Position numbers and translations under genes: made by a program
Shown here: positions 21,993 to 34,295 of the stretch, in pieces
Numbering within the stretch: position 1 is the first letter of the stretch
Layout of the letters: the number at the start of each line of letters is the position of its first letter
The notes under the pieces: generated by a model
The model's database searches: none
What the model saw: only the letters and a program-made list of their open reading frames with translations
Told to the model about the DNA's origin: nothing
Assembly (NCBI GenBank): GCA_037962975.1
Contig: CM075669.1
Coordinates: 110,252,501 to 110,316,500 of the forward strand
Direction of reading: 5' to 3'
Length of the DNA: 64,000 nucleotides
Origin: Clitoria ternatea
Taxonomy: Eukaryota; Streptophyta; Magnoliopsida; Fabales; Fabaceae

Positions 21993-24913
21993 TGTAACAT
22001 CCCTAATATTTTAGAAAAGTTTTAATTGACGAAAAACATTAATAATTGCCCAACCGGATTTATTGAAATTTTGGGAATTATTAGTATTAAAAATGCAATT
22101 AGAAATAATTAAATGTTGTGGGGATAAATAAATTTATTTGATTAATTAATTATAAAAGATTAAATGAAAGTAAATAGAAGAAGATAAATTTGAAGTTACC
22201 ATGGGGTAAAAGGTGAAGGGTGAAAGGTAAAAGTTTTAATTAAAACTTTTAAAAGAAAATGAAATTGAAATAGGAAATGACCCAATTGCCCTTGTGCCTT
22301 AAATTTTAAATTCTTTTCTTCCTTCTTCCTCACCTCCACGCGAATACCTTTCTCCTTCTTCTCCTCAAGCTTGCCGTGGCTGCATGCTCCAAGAGGGAGA
22401 CCGTTTCTCGCCGAAACTCTGAGACAACTACGTTTTTGAGACCGTAGTTTCGAGGTGAGTCCAATGGGTCTTTTAAATTAAGCTTTTCGTAGCTCTTTCG
22501 TTTTCTCCGTTAAGCCGAAGGGTCGTGCATGGGGGAAATGAGTTTCGTTTCTTACTCCTCTAGTGCGTAGAAGCTTGAAAATGGCTTTTTAAAGTAATAT
22601 GGATGGTTTAACATTGACGGATTTTGCGGTTCGACCTCCGTAGGTAACGAAACAGTCGTCGGAGGATCGAACGGTGAAGTGGGTGTTAACTTCGAACGTA
22701 GGACGCTGGACATAGCGTTGAGAGAACGCCAATCTCGTCAAGAACGAGTCGTCGGAGCTCGGAACCAAGGTAAGGGGGTGTTCGGGTTATAATTAATTAG
22801 AATAGGTAAGTATGATTGAATTAAGTCATTGAATGAAACATGGAAATAATGAAATTTGATAATGCGTAATGGTAGTATGTGTATGAATGTAAATTGGGTG
22901 TGGTTTGTAATGATTATGAGGATGACGTGATGAGAATTGTGATGATTTGATGAGTTTAGTGGCAATGTGATGACGGGCTTGACAAGTAGGTCGCCCAATT
23001 GATGAATATGTGTTTTGTTGCTGGCCACTTGCAGTATGATATGAGAAATATGAATATACTTGTATGATTATGTAGTGTAGGACGGCCGACGGTATGTGCA
23101 GCCCCTCGTTTCTGGCTCCCGTGGTGTTTATGCCCAGTTGAGCTACCCAGTGGTCAAGTAGGACCCAGTGGTTGAGGAGGAGAGTCAAGTAGGACTCAGT
23201 GGACCAAGCAGGGTTCACGGGGTGTCAAGCAGGACCCCCAGCTGAAGGCCGATCCTTTTAGTATCCGGATACTAGGCGTCAATTTGATATGAGAGTCAGT
23301 TGTGTTATTCGATGTATTGTTAACATTGTGTAATGATATGAATGTGTTTTATGATGATTGTTCATTGTGATTGACAAATTGGAGATAAAGAACTGGAATT
23401 GAATCCTTGATTGGTAAGTAGAAATTGAGGACAAGATGTAAGATGAATGGTACAAACAAAAAACTAGTAAATATGTTCCTTGTTCTTAAATTGTTATTCT
23501 ACATTAATTATGATACCAAACACTCACCCTTGCTGTTGTTTCTTTAATTTAGTAACCAGTGACAGGGAAGAGGTTGAAGCCCCGGAGAAGCGTCAAGCGG
23601 AGGATTGATGCCAAGGAGCTAAGGAAATCATGAAATGAACTATATGTGTAATGTGTGTTGTGGTTTATGTATGTTATGCTTAGATGCTGTGTATGCGTGT
23701 TGAGTTAATTTGGAATACTGTTATCGTAGTTATGGATGTGATGAGCAGAGAGTAGAATCTGAATGTTATTCAAGGTACATTGGCTTGAAGCCAATGGTAG
23801 TGTGTTTGATGCATGGACATAAACAGACCCTGTGTTTCATTATGAGTCATGGGTGATGCAAATGGTGTGGATTGTTTAATGTCTTGGTAATTGGTATGTA
23901 TATAGTGGATTAAGGTTAGATGTGAAGTGCATTGCATGATTGAAATGTAGGTAAGTAGGTAAACTAGGCCAGATGAGACATGGGAGTCTTTAAATTTACT
24001 GGTTGGTATGAGAATCTTAAGTTTTACGCATTTACTGCATAATTCGCTCAAGCGAGACGAATTCTCGCTCAAGCGAGATGACCTTGTATCAGTCATATGC
24101 TCTCTGGTCAATTCTCGCTCAAGCGGGCAGGTTTTAGCTCAAGCAAAATAGGTAAGAATTAGGAGAATGTGGTTTGTGAAAGTTTTGCGCTCAAGCGGTT
24201 TTAACCCCGCCTGAGTGAGGAATACAGGAAATGGTCACTGTATTGATCTCGCTCAAGCGCGAGGAACTCCAGCTCAAGCGAGGTGTGTTTTGGGTATCAG
24301 GGGGTGCTACTGGGTGTTTTCCGCCCGAGCGGATCGAATTCCGCTCGAGCGAGGATCAAGGGAACTGATTGCATATCCAACTTCGCTTAAGCGAATAAGA
24401 TTCGTCCAAGCGAAGGAGGGGAATTTAGGTACTGGAGTATTCTCGCCCAAGCGGGACGAGGCCGCTTAAGCGAGTGGCAATGGCCTAGCTTCTGGGTTTA
24501 TTTCGCTTAAGCAAGAATAATGTCGCCCAAGCGGAATAAAGACCTGATGCGTATGGACACCTTCGCTCAAGCGTAATCGTGTCTCGCTTAGGAATGAAAT
24601 GTGAACCACGCTCGAGCGAGTGGACACTTCGCTCAAGCGAATATTCAGGATCCCGCTTAAGCGAGTTGGGGGATTCGCTCAAGCGAGATGCCCCTGATTC
24701 CCTTTTCCCTCCTTTTGTTCTATTTAGCTAGTTTTTCTCCTTTTTCTTTGTTTGTTTAATTTAATTGAAACGGTTTACTATTTTAAATATGTGTAGTGAA
24801 ACATAAACACTATTTCGAATCATAACTTAATTATAATTATTGATCGTGAAAAATTTATTGTAAAATTTAATCGAATGAATAAAAATAAATGTAAAATGAC
24901 CTAGGATGTCACA
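21993..24913 (+). repeat. 5' LTR of the Tekay element
   Basis: The borders are set by the TSD on the left and the PBS on the right. It contains the paired palindrome array at 24041-24687 in its last third. Open frames inside (for example 22826-23218 and 24215-24469) recur in the other LTR and have no recognised motif. Confidence 0.95.
24041..24687 (+). repeat. Phased array of paired CGCTYRAGCG palindromes, 5' LTR
   Basis: Eleven pairs start near 24043, 24114, 24187, 24248, 24321, 24382, 24442, 24502, 24562, 24610 and 24653. Within a pair the two palindromes begin 19-22 bp apart, about two helical turns. Pairs are 43-73 bp apart, and exactly 60 bp across five consecutive pairs. Spacers are not conserved. 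Arms vary together in places: TTCGCTTAAGCGAA and CCGCCCGAGCGG keep pairing although the outer bases differ. Confidence 0.9.
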
Positions 24914-24915
24914 GG

Positions 24916-24929
24916 TGGTATCAGAGCGG
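24916..24929 (+). promoter_or_regulatory. Primer-binding site of the Tekay element
   Basis: TGGTATCAGAGCGG lies two bases after the LTR end and is complementary to the 3' end of initiator tRNA-Met, the usual primer of chromoviruses. Confidence 0.9.
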
Positions 24930-25168
24930 TTCTTTCTAGAGCCGGGTGAATAGGCAGTGTTAGAGGATAGTTTGAGTCCCATGTTGGACTATTTTTGCAT
25001 TGTATGGAAATTGTTGTGTTATAATTGAGTTGTAACAGGTCCACTTGGCATCATTTCCCTTGGCACTCTGGTGGCATTATGTTATGTATATGTATGAGGT
25101 AAATGCCCTATCCCTGAAAGATCATTGGTTATTAATGGTGATGTGTTTGGTTATTGTAGAACTACTTT

Positions 25169-28100
25169 ATGGCTGAAGAAACTAGTTCAGGAGGAGGAGA
25201 TGATTTCTTCTCAAAATTTTCCCAACTGTTGAGTAGGACTGAATCTGGTCCCACTCTTGATAAATTCCTGAAGAGGAATCCACCTGTTTATAGAGGAGGC
25301 CATGATTATGGTGGGGCTCATGTCTGGATACGAGAAATTGAGCAAACATTTGAATACTTTGAATGCTCTGAAGAACAGAAAGTACAATTTGCTACTTATC
25401 AATTGAAAGATGAGGCTCGTGTGTGGTGGTCAAGGACTAAGGTTCAGATGAATGCTGCGAGTGAACCATTAATGTGGATGAATTTTAAACGGAGATTTCT
25501 TGCTAAATACTTCCCCGATAATTACAAAATTCGCAAGGAGATGGAATTCTTAAAACTTGAGCAAGGCAAAATGTCAGTGGCAGAATACACGTCACAGTTT
25601 GATGAATTATGTGATTTCTATCATCCTTTTTCTCTTGAAGGAACCGAAGGTAGTAAGTGTGCAAAGTATGAATCCGGGCTGAGAATTGAACTCCGAAGTG
25701 TCATTGTTCCTATGGAGATCCGTGACTATCCTACTCTGGTAAATAAGGCCAAACTTGCTGAGGAAGTCCAGTTACAGAGAGCGTCTCAATCAAGGGACAA
25801 AAGACCCTTGAAGGTTAAAGGATTCAGTTTTAAAAAGATGGGTCAGTTTTTCCGTGGAGGTAAGTCTTCCACTACATCTTCTTCTTCGGGCCGTAGTTCT
25901 GCGGGCCGTTCTGGTAGTCATTCTGGTAGCCGTGCCTGTTATAATTGTGGCCGGGAGGGCCATATTGCAAAACATTGTCCGGCCAGCCAAATTATTTGCT
26001 TCCAATGTGGACAACCGGGGCATCTTAGGCCAGATTGCCCACAGAGGCAGCAACAACATGAACATAGCAGTCGAGCTAATACTTCTATGGCCCGTGGTGG
26101 TAATTTCCAAAGAGGAGGTAGGAATAACGGTGGTCGTGGAGGTCAACGCCCGAGGAGGACTGATGCCCAATCTAGCGGTGCTCAAAATGTTATGACTGGA
26201 CGAGTGTTCGCTTTTGATGCTTCAGAGGTTGCAAGAACTGATAATTTGGTGCAGGGTAAGTGCATTATTCATGACTGTCTGGTAAATGTAATTTATGATT
26301 CAGGTGCAACACATTCTTTTATTTCTGAAAGTTGTGTGAGGCGGTTTGGGTTACCAGTGGTGTTAATGGAGAATGCCCTTAATGTCTCCACCCCTACTGG
26401 TTCTACATTCCGTGCCACCACCATGTGTGGAGGATTACCAATGCAAATTGAAGACCGTTCCTTTTGGGTAAATTTAATATGCATGCCGTTGAAAGATTTA
26501 GATGTTATCCTGGGTCTTGACTGGTTGTCTGCAAACCATGTTATGGTGGATTGTTACCGCAAGACTATAGTATTTTCTCAGGAATTGGACACTAAGAGTG
26601 TGGTAAGTAATGTCTCCACAGCTTATGCTATTCTATTTACTTCAGAAGGACGGTATAATCTTAATCCCAATGATATTCCCGTAGTGTGTGATTTTCCTGA
26701 TGTATTTCCGGGAGAAATTCCGGGGTTACCTCCCAATCGGGAGATTGACTTTGCCATTGACTTAATTCTCGGGGCCGAGCCTGTGTCCCGTGCACCATAT
26801 AGAATGTCTTCGGTGGAACTGACTGAAGTGAAGAAGCAAGTGAATGAGCTGCTAGAAAAGGGGTTTATCCCACCGAGTGCTTCACCATGGGGAGCTCCGG
26901 TATTATTGGTGAAAAAGAAGGATGGCAGTATGCGAATATGTATCGATTATCGGCAGCTGAATAAGTTGACAATTAAAAACAAATACCCTTTACCACGAAT
27001 CGATGATCTGTTGGATCAGTTGAGGGGCGCTGAGGTATTTTCCAAGATTGACTTGAGGTCCGGATATCATCAAATAAGAGTGAAATCGGAAGATATTCCC
27101 AAGACGGCGTTCCGGACTCGATATGGACACTTTGAGTATGTTGTAATGCCCTTTGGAGTGACGAATGCTCCTGCTATCTTCATGGACTACATGAATAGGA
27201 TCTTCCAACCTTACTTAGATCAATTTGTGGTAGTATTCATCGATGATATACTGGTGTATTCAAAGTCCATTGAGGAACATGCACAACATCTTTGAATTGT
27301 TTTACAGATATTGCGGGAGAAAGGGTTGTATGCCAAGCTGTCTAAATGTGATTTCTGGGAAGGAAGTGTGCAATTCTTGGGCCATGTAATTTCCAGGGAT
27401 GGAGTATCTGTTGATCCATCCAAGATTGAAGCAGTTATAGGCTGGGAGAGACCTAAATCAGTGACAGAGATTAGGAGCTTCCTGGGATTGGCTGGTTACT
27501 ATCGCCGCTTTATTGAAGGATTTTCTCGTATTGCTCTTCCTTTAACTCAATTGACAAGAAAGGATAACCCATTTGTATGGTCAGATAAGTGTGAATTGAG
27601 TTTTCAAACTCTGAAGCGATGTTTAACTACTGCACCCGTGCTTGCACTACCAGATGTGACAAAGGAATTTGTGGTATATTGTGACGCATCTAAGTTTGGT
27701 TTAGGATGTGTATTGATGCAGGACGACAGGGTGATTGCCTATGCTTCAAGGCAATTGAGATCCCATGAGCAGAATTACCCTACCCACGACTTAGAGCTTG
27801 CAGCAGTGGTGTTTGCATTAAAAATCTGGCGTCATTATTTATATGGTTCTCGTTTTGTGGTATTCAGTGACCACAAAAGCTTGAAATACTTGTTCGATCA
27901 GAAAGAGTTAAACATGAGACAAAGGAGATGGGTAGAATACTTAAAAGATTATGATTTTGATTTGAAGTACCATCCTGGAAAAGCAAATGTTGTGGCAGAT
28001 GCTTTAAGTAGAAAAGTATTACATGCAGCCTTCTTGATGGGCAAAGAGCAAGAATTGTTAGAAGACTTTCGTGATATGAACCTTGGGGTTGCTGTGCAAG

Positions 28101-29572
28101 CTCCGAATTAAATGATAATTGGAATGCTGCAGATATCTAATGAATTCTTAGAATCTTTAGCCATGGCTCAGGAGGAAGATGAAAAGTTACTAGAATTGCT
28201 CGATACCCAGGCAAGAGGAAAGAATATGGAGCTAATCAAAGGTACTGATGGAATTTGGAGATTCAGAAACCGGGTTGTAGTGCCTACAAAGGGTGACTTT
28301 AGACAGGCCGTGTTAGCTGAAGCCCATAAAAGTTCTTTTAGCATTCATCCTGGTGTTACGAAAATGTACCATGATTTGAAGAGAGAGTTCTGGTGGCCAG
28401 GCATGAAACAAGCAATCATAGAGTATGTAAGATCTTGTGTGGTATGTCAGAAGTGTAAGGTAGAACACCAGAGACCCCCAGGTCTACTTCAACCTCCGGA
28501 GATTCCAATGTGGAAATGGGAAGGCATTACTATAGATTTCGTATCCGGGTTACCCCGTACCCGTTCTGGTTGTAATGCAATATGGGTGATTGTGGATAGG
28601 TTGACAAAGAGTGCTCACTTCTTAGCTATGAATATGAAGTGGTCATTGGACCGGTTGGCTAGATTATACATTGCAGGAATTGTAAGATTACATGGTGTAC
28701 CTGCGAGTATTATTTCAGATCGTGATCCTCGATTTACTTCCAGATTCTGGGGAAGTTTACAACAGGAATTGGGTACTGAACTGAGGTTGAGTTCTGCTTA
28801 TCATCCCCAGACTGATGGCCAATCTGAGCGTACAATCCAGACCTTGGAAGACATGCTTAGAGCTTGTGTACTGGAGCAAGGTGGTTCATGGGAGAGATAC
28901 CTACCATTAGTAGAATTTGCTTATAATAACAGTTACCATAGTAGCATTGGAATGGCCCCTTATGAAGCGTTATACGGAAGGCGGTGCCGTACGCCCTTAT
29001 GCTGGAATGAAGACAGAGATGCAATCCATTTAGGGCCCGAGTTAATTCAGGAAATGAATGATCGGGTGATAATGATTCGTGAAAAGATGAAGGTTGCACA
29101 AGACCATCAGAAGAGTTACTATGACAATCGTCATAGGCCACTTGAGTTTCAGGTGGGAGACTGGGTGTTCCTGAAGGTTTCACCTACCAAGGGCGTAGGT
29201 CGGATACTAAAGAGCCATAAGCTCAACCCACGGTATATTGGGCCGTATCAGATTCTGGAAAAAGTTGGTGATGTTGCTTACCGATTGGATCTTCCTCAAT
29301 CATTAACTAATATTCACAATGTGTTTCATGTGTCACAACTTCGAGCATACATTCCTTGTGACTCCATGATCGTACCTGAAGATTCTATTGAGCTGAAAGA
29401 AGATTTGACGGTAGAGGTGGCACCTATTGGTATTGAAGGATATCAAACTAAACGATTGAGAAACAAAGAGGTATCATTGGTGAAAGTGAAGTGGTGGAAT
29501 ATAAATGGAGTAACTTATACATGGGAGTTGGAGGCGGACATGAGACGATTGTACCCCGATCTTTTCAGATAA
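25169..29572 (+). pseudogene. Tekay gag-pol polyprotein, two nonsense mutations
   Basis: One frame runs from the ATG at 25169 to a stop at 29570-29572. In order it contains a retrotransposon Gag domain (about residues 75-170), two CCHC knuckles (CYNCGREGHIAKHC near residue 257, CFQCGQPGHLRPDC about 20 later), protease (YDSGATHSF near 375), RT with FIDDIL near 690, RNase H (YCDASKFGLGCVL; SDHKSLKYL), integrase zinc finger (HPGVTKMYHDLKR...CVVCQKC), integrase core (ITIDFVSGLP, IISDRDPRF, TDGQSERT), a GPY/F-type module (RYIGPYQIL) and a terminal chromodomain-like segment (VKVKWWN...YTWE). The frame is interrupted by TGA at 27293-27295, where relatives have Arg, and by TAA at 28109-28111 between RNase H and integrase. 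Both are explicable as C-to-T changes. No frameshift was found. Confidence 0.95.
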
Positions 29573-29600
29573 GGTACGTTGATTTCGGGGACGAAATCCC

Positions 29601-29617
29601 TTTTTAGGGAGGGTGGA
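29601..29617 (+). promoter_or_regulatory. Polypurine tract of the Tekay element
   Basis: TTTTTAGGGAGGGTGGA directly precedes the 3' LTR start TGTAAC at 29618. This purine-rich tract would prime plus-strand DNA synthesis. Confidence 0.85.
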
Positions 29618-32538
29618 TGTAACATCCCTAATATTTTAGAAAAGTTTTAATTGACGAAAAACATTAATAATTGCCCAACCGGATTTATTGAAATTTTGGG
29701 AATTATTAGTATTAAAAATGCAATTAGAAATAATTAAATGTTGTGGGGATAAATAAATTTATTTGATTAATTAATTATAAAAGATTAAATGAAAGTAAAT
29801 AGAAGAAGATAAATTTGAAGTTACCATGGGGTAAAAGGTGAAGGGTGAAAGGTAAAAGTTTTAATTAAAACTTTTAAAAGAAAATGAAATTGAAATAGGA
29901 AATGACCCAATTGCCCTTGTGCCTTAAATTTTAAATTCTTTTCTTCCTTCTTCCTCACCTCCACGCGAATACCTTTCTCCTTCTTCTCCTCAAGCTTGCC
30001 GTGGCTGCATGCTCCAAGAGGGAGACCGTTTCTCGCCGAAACTCTGAGACAACTACGTTTTTGAGACCGTAGTTTCGAGGTGAGTCCAATGAGTCTTTTA
30101 AATTAAGCTTTCGTAACTCTTTCGTTTTCTCCGTTAAGCCGAAGGGTCGTGCATAGGGGAAATGAGTTTCGTTTCTTACTCCTCTAGTGCGTAGAAGCTT
30201 GAAAATGGCTTTTTAAAGTAATATGGATGGTTTAACATTGACGGATTTTGCGGTTCGACCTCCGTAGGTAACGAAACAGTCGTCGGAGGATCGAACGGTG
30301 AAGTGGGTGTTAACTTCGAACGTAGGACGCTGGACATAGCGTTGAGAGAACGCCAATCTCGTCAAGAACGAGTCGTCGGAGCTCGGAACCAAGGTAAGGG
30401 GGGTGTTCGGGTTATAATTAATTAGAATAGGTAAGTATGATTGAATTAAGTCATTGAATGAAACATGGAAATAATGAAATTTGATAATGTGTAATGGTAG
30501 TATGTGTATGAATGTAAATTGAGTGTGGTTTGTAATGATTATGAGGATGACGTGATGAGAATTGTGATGATTTGATGAGTTTAGTGGCAATGTGATGACG
30601 GGCTTGACAAGTAGGTCGCCCAATTGATGAATATGTGTTTTGTTGCTGGCCACTTGCAGTATGATATGAGAAATATGAATATACTTGTATGATTATGTGG
30701 TGTAGGACGGCCGACGGTATGTGCAGCCCCTCGTTTCTGGCTCCCGTGGTGTTTATGCCCAGTTGAGCTACCCAGTGGTCAAGTAGGACCCAGTGGTTGA
30801 GGAGGAGAGTCAAGTAGGACTCAGTGGACCAAGCAGGGTTCACGGGGTGTCAAGCAGGACCCCCAGCTGAAGGCCGATCCTTTTAGTATCCGGATACTAG
30901 GCGTCAATTTGATATGAGAGTCAGTTGTGTTATTCGATGTATTGTTAACATTGTGTAATGATATGAATGTGTTTTATGATGATTGTTCATTGTGATTGAC
31001 AAATTGGAGATAAAGAACTGGAATTGAATCCTTGATTGGTAAGTAGAAATTGAGGACAAGATGTAAGATGAATGGTACAAACAAAAAACTAGTAAATATG
31101 TTCCTTGTTCTTAAATTGTTATTCTACATTAATTATGATACCAAACACTCACCCTTGCTGTTGTTTCTTTAATTTAGTAACCAGTGACAGGGAAGAGGTT
31201 GAAGCCCCGGAGAAGCGTCAAGTGGAGGATTGATGCCAAGGAGCTAAGGAAATCATGAAATGAACTATATGTGTAATGTGTGTTGTGGTTTATGTATGTT
31301 ATGCTTAGATGCTGTGTATGCGTGTTGAGTTAATTTGGAATACTGTTATCGTAGTTATGGATGTGATGAGCAGAGAGTAGAATCTGAATGTTATTCAAGG
31401 TACATTGGCTTGAAGCCAATGGTAGTGTGTTTGATGCATGGACATAAACAGACCCTGTGTTTCATTATGAGTCATGGGTGATGCAAATGGTGTGGATTGT
31501 TTAATGTCTTGGTAATTGGTATGTATATAGTGGATTAAGGTTAGATGTGAAGTGCATTGCATGATTGAAATGTAGGTAAGTAGGTAAACTAGGCCAGATG
31601 AGACATGGGAGTCTTTAAATTTACTGGTTGGTATGAGAATCTTAAGTTTTACGCATTTACTGCATAATTCGCTCAAGCGAGACGAATTCTCGCTCAAGTG
31701 AGATGACCTTGTATCAGTCATATGCTCTCTGGTCAATTCTCGCTCAAGCGGGCAGGTTTTAGCTCAAGCGAAATAGGTAAGAATTAGGAGAATGTGGTTT
31801 GTGAAAGTTTTGTGCTCAAGCGGTTTTAACCCCGCCTGAGTGAGGAATACAGGAAATGGTCACTGTATTGATCTCGCTCAAGCGCGAGGAACTCCAGCTC
31901 AAGCGAGGTGTGTTTTGGGTATCAGGGGGTGCTACTGGGTGTTTTCCGCCCGAGCGGATCGAATTCCGCTCGAGCGAGGATCAAGGGAACTGATTGCATA
32001 TCCAACTTCGCTTAAGCGAATAAGATTCGTCCAAGCGAAGGAGGGGAATTTAGGTACTGGAGTATTCTCGCCCAAGCGGGACGAGGCCGCTTAAGCGAGT
32101 GGCAATGGCCTAGCTTCTGGGTTTATTTCGCTTAAGCAAGAATAATGTCGCCCAAGCAGAATAAAGACCTGATGCGTATGGACACCTTCGCTCAAGCGTA
32201 ATCGTGTCTCGCTTAGGAATGAAATGTGAACCACGCTCGAGCGAGTGGACACTTCGCTCAAGCGAATATTCAGGATCCCGCTTAAGCGAGTTGGGGGATT
32301 CGCTCAAGCGAGATGCCCCTGATTCCCTTTTCCCTCCTTTTGTTCTATTTAGCTAGTTTTTCTCCTTTTTCTTTGTTTGTTTAATTTAATTGAAACGGTT
32401 TACTATTTTAAATATGTGTAGTGAAACATAAACACTATTTCAAATCATAACTTAATTATAATTATTGATCGTGAAAAATTTATTGTAAAATTTAATCGAA
32501 TGAATAAAAATAAATGTAAAATGACCTAGGATGTCACA
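29618..32538 (+). repeat. 3' LTR of the Tekay element
   Basis: It has the same length as the 5' LTR (2921 bp). The differences I noted are almost all G/A or C/T, including several inside the palindrome array (gcgag to gtgag near 31700; gcgg to gcag near 32157), plus one single-base insertion and one deletion that cancel in length. Confidence 0.95.
31666..32312 (+). repeat. Phased array of paired CGCTYRAGCG palindromes, 3' LTR
   Basis: This is the copy of the 24041-24687 array shifted by 7625 bp, with the same eleven pairs and a few transitions that each damage one palindrome arm. Confidence 0.9.
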
Positions 32539-32543
32539 ACACC

Positions 32544-32760
32544 AGTTTACACAATTTCACCGTAAATAGTACAGTATACGTGAACAGTATTGTATATTTT
32601 ACCATACACCAGAATAATTCCAGTATACGTTAACAATCACTGTAAAAGTATACAACCACACATATGAATAGTAACCACGAATAGTATCTAGGAATAGTAC
32701 CATATGAATAATACTCGTGAATAGTACCACAGCGTCAACAACCAGTGGCTCTGATACCAC
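32544..32760 (-). promoter_or_regulatory. Leader and PBS of the outer copia element
   Basis: Adjacent to the 5' LTR (32761), the minus strand begins GTGGTATCAGAGCCACTGG, the copia PBS. The rest of the leader is a degenerate run of tgaatagta / gtatacgt words (32560-32735), a repetitive style common in copia leaders. The leader is split from gag by the Tekay insertion. Confidence 0.85.
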
Positions 32761-33064
32761 TGTTAGGTACTAGAGTATCAAGATAATATCACATAGCTAA
32801 AATAGATATGAGAAAAGAGAAACTGAACACACAATATTTTACGTGGAAAACCCTCAACAGGTAAGGGAAAATCATAGGTAAGACTAGAGAAATATTTTTA
32901 CTAAGTGGAAGAAATGTTACAACTTTTCTCTAATTTATTAGGAGAGAACAATGACATTTCTCTTAAAAAAATAAACGAATACACTCACTAGAAAAACCTC
33001 ACAAGAAAATATTATTTTCTTTCTTTCTCTAAATACAAGTTTTACTTGAAGCTTGTAGTGGTGT

Positions 33065-34065
33065 TGTTGAGAAAAAGTTTGGTCAAAAATATAAGTTTTA
33101 AGTCCTGTTGGACCAGACCCCAGATTTTATAAATTTCTGAATTTGTTTATATCGTTCATCAAGTATTTTCGCTAAAAGAATAAAGTCTGACTTGTTCATA
33201 ATGTTTCTTTTAGTTCATAAGTAATTTCAGGATATGAATATTAGGTTGTAAAAACAAAGGAGGGGTATGTGTTCTAAAAGTCTGGTAGAACAACAAAAGT
33301 CTAAGAGAAGCATCCTGATTAAAGAACTCTCCTTCAACGTTTGAAAATTCTATATTGGTGATGCTTCGGGAGAAATGATCATATCATATTTGCGTGCTTA
33401 TCATCAAAGAACAAAAAGAACAAAATCAATATATGCAGCAGCTGTCAGCGTACCTACCCCTGTAAACTCCGATCACAAGTCAAAAATCTCGTCAGGACAT
33501 CTCAAAAAGCAACCTCTTGCTCAATCAAGAATTAGTTCACGAATGGTTTTGTGTATGGAAATACATGAGAAACCATTCTCGTGAAAATACTGAAATATGA
33601 TTCAGACCCCTCTCAAGCTTGAATTCAACTTCAAGGTCTGATCTCAAGAAGCTTAAAGCAAAATACCTTTAAAGGATTTCTAACGTCTAGTGGGTTACCA
33701 AAACAAGTTTGTGTTGGTAAACACTTTGGCTGAAGAGGCTTTCGAAAGAATACTTGGGCGAAGCCAGGAGTGGCTTATTGAAAGAATACTTGGGATAAGC
33801 CAGAAGTGGCTAGTGTCAAGAATACTTGTAGCACGAGTCTGGTGTTGATATTGTGAAGGAGATTTTTACAATAGTGGAAATCCTTCAAGTTAGAAGGGAC
33901 TGGACGTAGCTTCTGTGTTGGAAGTGAACCAACATAAACTCTGTGTGTTTATTCTCTCTCATTCATCATCGTTTGATTACTTGTAAATTTTATTTGATTC
34001 AAAGTTTGACGAAAAAGAGTTTAAGACTTATTCAACCCCCTTCTAAGTCTGACTCTGAACCATCA
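33065..34065 (+). mobile_element. 1001-bp solo LTR of another copia-type family
   Basis: The insertion starts TGTTGAG and ends ACCATCA (TG...CA). It is flanked by ggtgt (33060-33064) and agtgt (34066-34070), a 5-bp TSD with one change; the empty site is visible in the 3' LTR near 8344. It has no coding sequence. Its last third (tgggcgaagccaggagtggc, gactggacgtagc, cttattcaac near the end) matches 45500-45828, a second copy of the family. This type of LTR end is common in plant copia elements; the exact lineage is uncertain. Confidence 0.85.
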
Positions 34066-34228
34066 AGTGTGATTTTGCAATTGATGAAACACTCGTATTT
34101 ATAAACAACTAAGCACACTAGAATTCAATAAGGCTTTAGCTGTGATTGTTCAAATACAACTTGCACCAATCAGTGGCCAAATTGAATTTGCCATTTTCCT
34201 TTACAACTTGCCTTCGGTGCATTTTATG

Positions 34229-34229
34229 C

Positions 34230-34279
<50 letters not shown>

Positions 34280-34295
34280 CAACAACAACAACAAC
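34229..34295. repeat. (TAA)n-(CAA)n microsatellite in the copia 5' LTR
   Basis: About sixteen TAA units followed by six CAA units. The sister LTR at about 8510 has only a few units, so the tract expanded after insertion. Confidence 0.95.

Larger units (their letters stand above)
21993..32538 (+). mobile_element. Complete Ty3/gypsy Tekay (Del) chromovirus, 10.5 kb
   Basis: Two LTRs of exactly 2921 bp each (21993-24913 and 29618-32538) start TGTAACATCCC and end GATGTCACA. The perfect 5-bp TSD acacc lies at 21988-21992 and 32539-32543. A PBS (TGGTATCAGAGCGG) follows the 5' LTR, and a purine tract (TTTTTAGGGAGGGTGGA) precedes the 3' LTR. One long gag-pol reading frame, broken by two stops, ends with a chromodomain-like segment, placing it in the Tekay/Del lineage. 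By eye the LTRs differ at only about a dozen transitions and two single-base indels (about 0.4 percent), so this is the youngest element in the window. It lies in the 5' leader of the outer copia element. Confidence 0.96.

Noticed and set aside
22738..24682. Open frames of 84-130 aa inside the Tekay LTR
   Set aside because: They recur in the other LTR simply because the LTRs are near-identical; no motif, no expected coding role for LTRs of this lineage.
24041..24687. CRISPR-like array (regular short repeats with unique spacers)
   Set aside because: The repeats are 10-14-bp palindromes inside a plant LTR, present identically in both LTRs, without cas genes; the genome is eukaryotic.
25790..26195. 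Frames overlapping the Tekay gag in other registers
   Set aside because: They are shadows of the Gag-Pol frame, which has clear domain motifs.
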